64,000 nucleotides of DNA from Chitinophagaceae bacterium (GTDB taxonomy: Bacteria > Bacteroidota > Bacteroidia > Chitinophagales > UBA10324). Location of the stretch: the NCBI GenBank assembly GCA_947474435.1, contig CANJII010000004.1, positions 62,001-126,000 on the forward strand. Reading direction: 5' to 3'. The first letter of the stretch is position 1. Every line of letters starts with the position of its first letter. A program made the translations under genes and the position numbers. Below, one piece after another: positions 1 to 7,082 of the stretch. The notes under the pieces are model-generated. The model was given only the letters and a program-made list of their open reading frames with translations. It made no database searches and was not told the DNA's origin.

Positions 1-645
1 AGATAAAATTTTATCAGCAGAAATTTTGTTTGAGTCAAATAAATTTAAATCAACACAACAGGGAATTACATCTATGATTAATGGTTTACCAGAATTGATT
101 TTCCAGGTTAGAATTTCTTGCTTCGCATTTTCGGTCAATGAAATAATACTATCCGCCTCAGCTAAAAAATGTTTTTCTTTTTTCTTGAAGTAGTTAAAAA
201 TTATTTTGAACAACGGATTTTTCAAATTCCATAATCCGCCTTCCACCCGTTCATCAGCCCAAAATCCTCGCATGTCGAAAATGAATTTCAGTCCGAATTT
301 TTTTTTCAACCGCAATCCAACTAAAGCCGGTATGTAACTACGGCAATGAACTGCTTCAATTTTTCTTTCTTTCAATACGCGAACAGAAAGTTTATAAATT
401 GTACGGATATCCTGAATGGTAGATAATACAGGAGGCTTTTTTGTATAACTGACCGGGTACCAATCGATGCCCGATTCACTCAAGATATTTTGAATTTTGG
501 ATTGATCGTTTTTCCGTTCCGGTTTTTCACAACTGATAATTGAAATGCTGTGACCAAGTTTTGATAATCCCTGTAAATATGGAATCACCTGACTTTGCCC
601 GAGCGGGTCGGTCATTCCATCATATGATATATACAGAACATTCAA
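1..645 (-). CDS. Glycosyltransferase family 4 protein, partial (runs off window start)
   Basis: Reverse-strand reading from a TTG start (643-645) gives LNVLYISYDGMTDPLGQSQVIPYLQGLSKLGHSISIIS..., open to the window edge; typical GT4 N-terminus. Not in the ORF track because there is no ATG and it is truncated. Confidence 0.8.
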   Translation of the reverse strand, partial: MNVLYISYDGMTDPLGQSQVIPYLQGLSKLGHSISIISCEKPERKNDQSKIQNILSESGIDWYPVSYTKKPPVLSTIQDIRTIYKLSVRVLKERKIEAVHCRSYIPALVGLRLKKKFGLKFIFDMRGFWADERVEGGLWNLKNPLFKIIFNYFKKKEKHFLAEADSIISLTENAKQEILTWKINSGKPLIIDVIPCCVDLNLFDSNKISADKILS

Positions 646-765
646 GGTTGTAGTGAATTAGTTTTTGCATTATGGAACAGGAAAAAACAAACGGAGGATA
701 AACAGGAAAATGAATAAAGGACAATAAAAAATGTTTTTTGATTTTTCTGAAACATTAATTTATAG

Positions 766-2193
766 TTAAACAAGATTCCTTTTAAGCAAATATTTTTCAA
801 TCAGAAAACTTAAAAAATAAGCTGCCGGAATCAGCAATAAAATATCCGCGGGTAATAAAAATCGCATCTCAATATTTCTATAAACAAAAGACAGCGATAA
901 ATAAGAAAAAATAAAATAGAAAAGAATCAGGTTAAACAGAACTGGAATTTTTTTATTTCTTTGAAAATACAGCAACACTCCCGCAAACCCAATTAAAATA
1001 AGTATTGATCGATAACCAAATAATAAAGTAGAAAACAGATTTACCAATCTGCTGGATGGATTATATAAACCACTTTTAAATAAACATTTTTTTAGATTGC
1101 TTAATGGAACCCACACATAAAAATTCAGTTGATTATATTGTTTTTGGTTTTGAGTAAGCTCATTAAATAAAATTGAAATTTCTTGTGAGCAACTGCTGTC
1201 TTCAGGTAAATAACCGTTTCTGTAGCCAGCATTTTTCATAAAGGCATTAAACCCGAATCCACAATCATGACACATTTGTGCGACTTTATTCAACTTGACT
1301 GAATCTTCAGGTATTAAAAATGATGCTTTTGGCCACTCTGCTTTTTCCCCTTTCATTATTTGTGTCATCTGCGGATCCCAGTCGGTTTTAACTGAAAAAA
1401 TATAATCCCGAAATCCCATAATATCCTTATCCCAACAACCAACAGCGCTTAAATCCTGAGAAAACATTATAGTATCATGTAAAACAAAATTTCTTACTGG
1501 CCATAATCCATAAGAAAGAATAAAGGCAAAAGAAAATGGAAGGGCAAATTTTATAAACGCATAAACCGAGTTTCGATAATGAAATAACATGGCCAGTAAG
1601 GCTGCCGGAAAAAAGAAAATAATTTGCAATCTGGTAAGCGTTGCAATACCTATGAATAATCCGCTAAAAAAATAATGTGCTTTTAATTTATCGTTTACAA
1701 AAAACCAGGTACCCGCTAACAAGAAAAAAACACTGGTTGTTTCGGCATAAATTATTGGAGCCCAAACTATGCTGAATGGATAAAAGGTATAAAGAATTGC
1801 TGCGCTGATTGAAAAAATTTTATTAAAGAAAACGCGGTTAACAATTTTATAAATAAGATAAATGCTTGCTGTATCTAATAATAATTGTGCCCAGACAATT
1901 AACTTATAGGCAAGCAAAATATTTTTTCCTGAAAGCAAATAAAACAATCCAATAAAAAATGAGTAACCCGGCGGTCGGAAAAAATATCCGGTTGGTTCAT
2001 TTAAATCAACGGAATAAGTTCCATGTTCAATTAAATTGATAATGCTTGTCACCCAGGTTGTTGTGTCGCCGCCAATACTGAACTCGGCTTTTCCATAATA
2101 AACTTTGCCCCCAAAAAAATAAAATAACACGCGAATCAAAAAGCCGAAAAGAATAATTATTGATAAGTGATTGTTTTTAAAAAACTGTTTCAT
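766..2193 (-). CDS. Multi-pass membrane glycosyltransferase (GT39/ArnT-like)
   Basis: 475 aa, many TM segments, N-terminal 'GDTTTWVTSIINLIEHGTYS...RPPGYSFFIG' typical of GT39/PMT-like enzymes. Confidence 0.65.
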   Translation of the reverse strand: MKQFFKNNHLSIIILFGFLIRVLFYFFGGKVYYGKAEFSIGGDTTTWVTSIINLIEHGTYSVDLNEPTGYFFRPPGYSFFIGLFYLLSGKNILLAYKLIVWAQLLLDTASIYLIYKIVNRVFFNKIFSISAAILYTFYPFSIVWAPIIYAETTSVFFLLAGTWFFVNDKLKAHYFFSGLFIGIATLTRLQIIFFFPAALLAMLFHYRNSVYAFIKFALPFSFAFILSYGLWPVRNFVLHDTIMFSQDLSAVGCWDKDIMGFRDYIFSVKTDWDPQMTQIMKGEKAEWPKASFLIPEDSVKLNKVAQMCHDCGFGFNAFMKNAGYRNGYLPEDSSCSQEISILFNELTQNQKQYNQLNFYVWVPLSNLKKCLFKSGLYNPSSRLVNLFSTLLFGYRSILILIGFAGVLLYFQRNKKIPVLFNLILFYFIFSYLSLSFVYRNIEMRFLLPADILLLIPAAYFLSFLIEKYLLKRNLV

Positions 2194-2259
2194 CTGTGAT
2201 AAATAATTTTTGAGCCGAGTTCAAATGTCGTAAAGAATTTATTTCAATTTGTATTTCCA

Positions 2260-2988
2260 TTAATCATAAATTTCCTGATGAATATTCTTTGAGGAATAGT
2301 CCATGGTTTTCAATCTGATTTTTGCTTCATCAATCATTCCGCGCCAGCCGCACAAATAAAAATCAGCCGGTCGTTTATCAGCAAATTCATTTTCATACAA
2401 TTGGTGAATATGGCCTTTTGCTCCTTTATATTCTGCACTTTCTTCTTTTGATAAAACAAACCGATAATTGAAATGGGGAAATGCTTTTTGAAGTTGTTCC
2501 ATTTCTTCTCTGAACAAAACATCTTTCATAAATCGGGTTCCGAAAAAGAGAAAAATATTTTTATGTTGTTGATTGGTTTTTTCAAGATGTTGCAGCATGC
2601 TTCTGAAAGGAGTGATTCCGGTGCCGGTGCAAACAAAACAAATATCACTTTCAATTTTTTCAGGGAGCAGAAATTTCCCATGTGGCCCTTTGAAATTTAT
2701 CAGGTCGCCTTCTATAATTTCATTAAATAAATATTCTGAAGCTCTGCCACCCTTCAAATGCATAATCACTAATTCAAAAACATAATTGCCATTTGGCGAA
2801 GAGGCGATTGAATAACTTCGTAATCGGTCTTTCGGGTGTTCACCAATTGGTAAATCGAGTGTTACAAATTGACCGGCTTTAAAATCAAATGAATTCCCAT
2901 CTTGCACCTGTAACCAAAAATGTTTTATATCGGCAGTGAGTTCTGCAATTTTTATCACCTTTGCTTCGTGCCGGTTTTCATTTTTCAT
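2260..2988 (-). CDS. Ferredoxin-NADP reductase-like FAD/NAD(P)-binding oxidoreductase
   Basis: FAD motif RLRSYSIASSP, NAD(P) motif CTGTGITPFRSML, FFGTR, C-terminal YLCGW. Confidence 0.85.
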   Translation of the reverse strand: MKNENRHEAKVIKIAELTADIKHFWLQVQDGNSFDFKAGQFVTLDLPIGEHPKDRLRSYSIASSPNGNYVFELVIMHLKGGRASEYLFNEIIEGDLINFKGPHGKFLLPEKIESDICFVCTGTGITPFRSMLQHLEKTNQQHKNIFLFFGTRFMKDVLFREEMEQLQKAFPHFNYRFVLSKEESAEYKGAKGHIHQLYENEFADKRPADFYLCGWRGMIDEAKIRLKTMDYSSKNIHQEIYD

Positions 2989-3009
2989 TCCACAAATTCA
3001 ATCGCATAA

Positions 3010-3621
3010 ATGTATAAAAAGCTGTTACTCTTCATAGGCATCCCTGTTTTTGTTTTGCTGTTGCTTTTTCTTTTTCGGTTTTCATTGATGCGTGGAGCCG
3101 CAAATTTTTTAATCTGCGAAGATTCAACAGCTCCATCACAAATGCTTTTTGTTTTATCAGGTGCACCTACCGAGCGATCTGCCAAAGCAACTGAAATTTA
3201 TAAAAATGGTTTCTGCAAAAAATTGGTTTGCACGGGAGCTAATCATCCTCAGGATTTTGCCGCTTTAGGAATTGATTTAACTGAAGCTCAGTTAACCAAA
3301 AATGCATTGATTAAATTGACTGTTCCTGATTCCGCAATAACTTTATTAGAAGAAGGAACAAGCACAATGGAAGAATCAGATGCTATATTGAAATATTGTA
3401 CAGATAAAAAATTGAACAGCATTCAAATCGTTTCGTCAAAATTTCACACGCGAAGAGTGCGAAGTGTTTTCAAAGAAAAGTTCGCTGAAAAAAATATTGA
3501 AGTAAAAATTATTGGCGCACCTTCAACCGGATATGAAGAAAATAAATGGTGGGAAAGCGAGTATGGATTAATTGCATTGAACAATGAGTATGTTAAACTG
3601 ATATACTATTTGTTTAAGTAA
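3010..3621 (+). CDS. YdcF/SanA-like DUF218 domain protein
   Basis: N-terminal TM then 'MLFVLSGAPTERSAKATEIYKNG' and 'SSKFHTRRVRSVF', typical of DUF218. Confidence 0.75.
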   Translation: MYKKLLLFIGIPVFVLLLLFLFRFSLMRGAANFLICEDSTAPSQMLFVLSGAPTERSAKATEIYKNGFCKKLVCTGANHPQDFAALGIDLTEAQLTKNALIKLTVPDSAITLLEEGTSTMEESDAILKYCTDKKLNSIQIVSSKFHTRRVRSVFKEKFAEKNIEVKIIGAPSTGYEENKWWESEYGLIALNNEYVKLIYYLFK

Positions 3622-3731
3622 GCATCTTAATTTTTGGAAATTGAAAGCCACAGATTCATTCCGCCCTATAAACAATAAACAAAGATTCATTTCGTCTGCT
3701 TACTTTTAACCCAATAAAAAAATAAAAACAA

Positions 3732-4322
3732 ATGAACAGAACACTCATTACAGTTGGAATTATTGTCGCCATTATCCTGGTTATTTTTCTATGGATTCGC
3801 GGATTTAATAACACCATGGTTGTAAAGAATGAAAACACAGCTAAAATGTGGAGCAATGTGGAAAGCCAGTACCAGCGCCGCATGGATTTATTTACCAATG
3901 TGGTAAACACCATTAAAGGATCTGCAGATTTTGAAAAGTCAACACTTGAAGCTGTTATTGAAGCTCGCAGTCAGGCCACAAAAATTACTGTTGACCCGAC
4001 TAAATTGACTCCTGAATCTATTGAGCAATTTCAACAGGCGCAAAACAGTTTGAACTCATCGTTCAGCAAATTATTATTAGTAGTGGAACAATATCCTGTA
4101 CTTAAAACCACAGATGCATTCCGCGATTTTCAGGTGCAGATTGAAGGAACCGAAAACCGTATTAACAAAGCGCGCGACGATTTCAACGCCACTATACAGG
4201 AATACAATACTTATATCAAGTTGTTTCCCAACAGTTTTTTTGCAAAGATGTTTGGTTACAGCGAGAAAGGATATTTCAAAGCTGCTGCCGGAAGCGAGAA
4301 AGCGCCTGAAGTAAAATTCTGA
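3732..4322 (+). CDS. LemA family protein
   Basis: N-terminal TM followed by 'NENTAKMWSNVESQYQRRMDLFTNVVNTIKG', 'NRINKARDDFNATIQEYNTYIKLFPNSFFAKMFGY'. Confidence 0.93.
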   Translation: MNRTLITVGIIVAIILVIFLWIRGFNNTMVVKNENTAKMWSNVESQYQRRMDLFTNVVNTIKGSADFEKSTLEAVIEARSQATKITVDPTKLTPESIEQFQQAQNSLNSSFSKLLLVVEQYPVLKTTDAFRDFQVQIEGTENRINKARDDFNATIQEYNTYIKLFPNSFFAKMFGYSEKGYFKAAAGSEKAPEVKF

Positions 4323-4774
4323 TGAGCGCAATTCCTTTTTTCAAGAAAAATATTTTCAGTAAGGCAGAAATTCAGCAGATTGCTGATGCGATAGCTGTTG
4401 CCGAGAAAAAAACTTCGGGAGAAATACGCTTGTATCTTGAACCAAAATGCAAAGTGGAGCCATTGCATCGTGCCGAAATTATTTTTCATGAATTGGGAAT
4501 GAATAAAACGGAAGCACATAATGGTGTGCTTATTTATTTAGCATACACCGATAAAAAATTTGCCATCTGCGGCGATCAGGCGATTTATGAAAAGTGCGGA
4601 CAATCGTTCTGGGATAATGTGAAGGAAGAAATGCAAAAACATTTTTTGAAAAAAGAAATATTGAAAGGGGTGTTGATAGCCATTGAAATGGCGGGTGATA
4701 AACTGCAAACTTATTTTCCTTACGACGGAAAGACGGACAAGAATGAATTATCAGATGCTCCAATTATAAAATGA
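4322..4774 (+). CDS. TPM domain-containing protein (small)
   Basis: 'FSKAEIQQIADAIAVAEKKTSGEIRLYLEPKC'; adjacent to lemA and a second TPM gene, a common arrangement; overlaps lemA stop. Confidence 0.85.
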   Translation: MSAIPFFKKNIFSKAEIQQIADAIAVAEKKTSGEIRLYLEPKCKVEPLHRAEIIFHELGMNKTEAHNGVLIYLAYTDKKFAICGDQAIYEKCGQSFWDNVKEEMQKHFLKKEILKGVLIAIEMAGDKLQTYFPYDGKTDKNELSDAPIIK

Positions 4775-5622
4775 TGAAGAAACTCAGTCTCACCCTGCCC
4801 TCTCCCAAGGAGAGGGTAATACAGATGCGAAAATATTTCGCGACTGTTTCTCTTCCCTTTGGGAAGAGATTAAGAGATGGGCTGTTGTTTGTTTTAGTTT
4901 TCTTCAGTGCAACAGTTCAGGCGCAGATACCTGAACGACCATCGCCTCCGCGATTAGTAAATGATTTTGCCGGAATGCTGAGTGCCGATGAAGTGGCATC
5001 GCTCGAAAAAAAAGTAGTGGATTATGATGACAGCACCAGCACACAAATTGCAATTGTAATTGTCAATAATTTAGACGGCGATGAAGCAGGCAACTATGCT
5101 TTTAAGTTAGGCGACAAGTGGGGAATTGGCCGGGCGCAAAAAAGTAACGGTATGTTGATTCTGATTTCGAAGGAAGACCGTAAAGCATTTATTGCCACCG
5201 GAAAAGGAATGGAAGGAGCCATTACCGATATACACTGCGATAGAATTGTAGAAAATATTATTGTCCCGAATTTTAAAAACAAAAATTATTACGAAGGACT
5301 GAATGGGGCGGTGGATGCCATAATAAAACTGGCGGCCGGTGAATTTGTAAACGATGTAACCAAGGAAAAGAAGCCACCCATTGGATTAATTATTCCAATC
5401 ATTATTATCATCATCATTGCAATAGCTGCACGAAATAATCGCAACAACAGAGGAGGTGGAGTAGTTGGCGGCGGCGGATGGATGGGCCCATTAATTTTAG
5501 GTAGCCTGATGAATAGTGGTCGCGGAGGTGGTGGATGGAGCAGCGGCGGAGGTGGAGGTGGTGGCTTCGGCGGTTTCGGTGGTGGTGGATTTGGCGGCGG
5601 TGGAGCGGGAGGCAGTTGGTGA
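4771..5622 (+). CDS. TPM domain-containing protein with Gly-rich C-terminus; N-terminus carries a palindromic repeat insertion
   Basis: TPM domain 'LVNDFAGMLSADEVASLEKKVVDYDDSTSTQIAIVIVNNLDG...GDKWGIG', TM segment, poly-Gly/Ser tail. N-terminal 'LTLPSPKERVIQMRKYFATVSLPFGKRLRDG' is encoded by hairpin DNA. Confidence 0.88.
   Translation: MMKKLSLTLPSPKERVIQMRKYFATVSLPFGKRLRDGLLFVLVFFSATVQAQIPERPSPPRLVNDFAGMLSADEVASLEKKVVDYDDSTSTQIAIVIVNNLDGDEAGNYAFKLGDKWGIGRAQKSNGMLILISKEDRKAFIATGKGMEGAITDIHCDRIVENIIVPNFKNKNYYEGLNGAVDAIIKLAAGEFVNDVTKEKKPPIGLIIPIIIIIIIAIAARNNRNNRGGGVVGGGGWMGPLILGSLMNSGRGGGGWSSGGGGGGGFGGFGGGGFGGGGAGGSW
4785..4880. repeat. Compound palindromic repeat inside the TPM gene (three consecutive hairpins)
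   Basis: CCCTCTCCcaaGGAGAGGG (4798-4816), GCGAAAataTTTCGC (4827-4841), CTCTTCCCtttGGGAAGAG (4850-4868). Outer boundaries approximate. Confidence 0.7.
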
Positions 5623-5655
5623 GATGGAAATGAAAAACTAAAATATTGAAATTGA

Positions 5656-5684
5656 AAAGGCGGAAAATTTTTTCCGCCTTTTTT
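5656..5684. terminator. Rho-independent terminator after TPM gene
   Basis: AAGGCGGAAAA-tt-TTTTCCGCCTT inverted repeat followed by T run, 34 nt after the stop codon. Confidence 0.85.
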
Positions 5685-5734
5685 CATTTGAATGTCTCAT
5701 CCTGAAATAAGTTGACACAAAAACAACTTATCAA

Positions 5735-6130
5735 ATGGAACTGAAAGAGAATCAACAACAAAGACGAAGTCAACGCGACTACACAATGGGCTTTAAATTA
5801 GCAGTGGTTGACGAAGTCGAAAAAGGCGAGCTAACTTACAAGCGAGTTCAAAGCAAGTATGGTATTCAAGGTCGCAGTACTGTATTGGTATGGCTCAGAA
5901 AATTAGGTACTTTAGATTGGTCAAAACCTAAAGCACACTTTGTGTCAACACCAAAACAAAAAACACCGGACCAGCGAATCAAAGAGTTGGAGGCAGCTCT
6001 GCAGCAAGAGCGCGATAAAAATTTATTGCTCAACACGATTGTAGAAATTGCAGAGAAGCAATACGGAATCAGTATCCGAAAAAAATCTTTCCCCAGGCAG
6101 CCACGCAACTCCATCAAACAGGAAAACTAA
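5735..6130 (+). CDS. IS3-family transposase OrfA (HTH)
   Basis: 'RDYTMGFKLAVVDEVEKGELTYKRVQSKYGIQGRSTVLVWLRKLG', C-terminal coiled-coil-like 'RIKELEAALQQERDKNLLLNTIVEIAEKQYGI'. Confidence 0.93.
   Translation: MELKENQQQRRSQRDYTMGFKLAVVDEVEKGELTYKRVQSKYGIQGRSTVLVWLRKLGTLDWSKPKAHFVSTPKQKTPDQRIKELEAALQQERDKNLLLNTIVEIAEKQYGISIRKKSFPRQPRNSIKQEN
6079..6085 (+). promoter_or_regulatory. Putative -1 programmed frameshift site (A_AAA_AAA)
   Basis: orfA frame CGA AAA AAA TCT; -1 slip gives ATC TTT CCC CAG, which is the orfB reading frame (IFPQAATQLHQTGKLSLSKSCQLFGLSRQSHYQKRK...). Confidence 0.75.
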
Positions 6131-6870
6131 GTCTGAGTAAATCCTGTCAGCTGTTTGGGTTAAGCAGACAATCGCATTATCAAAAACGAAAACGACAATG
6201 CGCGCAAATAGAAATTTGTGCAGAAGTAAAACAACTGGTGCTGAACAAACGAAAGTTCATGCCTCGGTTAGGCACAAGAAAACTTTACTATCTGTTGGAA
6301 AAAGAATTCAAACAACAACAACTCAAAGTCGGGCGCGATAAACTCTTCAGTTTCCTTCGACACGAACACTTACTGATAAAACCATTGAAGAACTATACGA
6401 AAACAACTTTCTCCAAGCACTGGTTGCACAAGCATCCCAACTTGGTAAAAGGCAGACATGCGCAAGCAGTCGAACGCTTGTGGGTGAGCGACATTACTTA
6501 TTTGAAAACCAAACAAGGCAATAGTTATCTGTCGTTAGTAACGGATGCAGCGAGCAGAAAAATAATGGGCTATCATTTAAGTTCAGATTTAAAAACAGAA
6601 GGAGTTATGCGCGCATTGCAAATGGCATTGCGAAACAGAACTTATCAGCATCCGCTCATCCATCATTCGGACCGTGGACTACAATACTGTGCAGATGAAT
6701 ACCAGCAATTACTTCAAAGAAATAATTTAATTACCAGTATGACTGATGGATACGACTGCTATCAAAATGCATTAGCAGAAAGAATCAATGGCATCTTAAA
6801 AACTGAATTCCTGCTGCACACTTATGAGGATATCCATCAGGCAGAAAAAGTAATTGCACAAAGCATATGA
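6085..6870 (+). pseudogene. IS3-family transposase OrfB (DDE integrase), C-terminus interrupted by in-frame stops
   Basis: DDE motifs: D in VSDITY, D in HHSDRGLQY, E in NALAERINGILK. The frame hits TGA at 6868-6870, yet the expected IS3 tail IYNSMRPHTSL-MKTPNQVH continues in frame to a second stop TAA at 6904-6906. Confidence 0.8.
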
Positions 6871-6950
6871 ATTTATAATTCCATGCGTCCGCACACTTCA
6901 CTATAAATGAAAACACCTAATCAAGTTCACGCACAAAATAATCGAACAGA

Positions 6951-6995
6951 AAAAAAATCCTCCAAACCTTTGGAGGGTTTGGAGGATTTTTTTTC
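6951..6995 (+). terminator. Terminator-like hairpin within the IS downstream of orfB
   Basis: AAAAAAATCCTCCAAACCtttggaGGGTTTGGAGGATTTTTTTT. Confidence 0.75.
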
Positions 6996-7050
6996 TTCGC
7001 ACTTGCTTTAAATAACAGTCAACTTATTTTAGGGCGACTCAGAAAGTAAA

Positions 7051-7078
7051 ATTTACAATTCACTATTTACAATTCACA
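7051..7078. repeat. 14-bp tandem repeat, 2 copies
   Basis: ATTTACAATTCACT ATTTACAATTCACA immediately downstream of the IS. Confidence 0.8.
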
Positions 7079-7082
7079 TTAT

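Larger units (their letters stand above)
5693..7041 (+). mobile_element. IS3-family insertion sequence, about 1349 bp
   Basis: Imperfect terminal inverted repeats TGTCTCATCCTGAAATAAGTTGAC (left) and TGAGTCGCCCTAAAATAAGTTGAC (reverse complement of right end), TG..CA termini, 3-bp flanking direct repeat GAA (5690-5692 and 7042-7044), orfA/orfB with DDE domain. Confidence 0.92.

Noticed and set aside
5289-5687. 132-aa antisense ORF rich in proline (PPPPPPPLLHPPPP)
   Set aside because: It is the reverse complement of the Gly-rich tail of the TPM gene and the terminator; low-complexity mirror image with no independent coding evidence.
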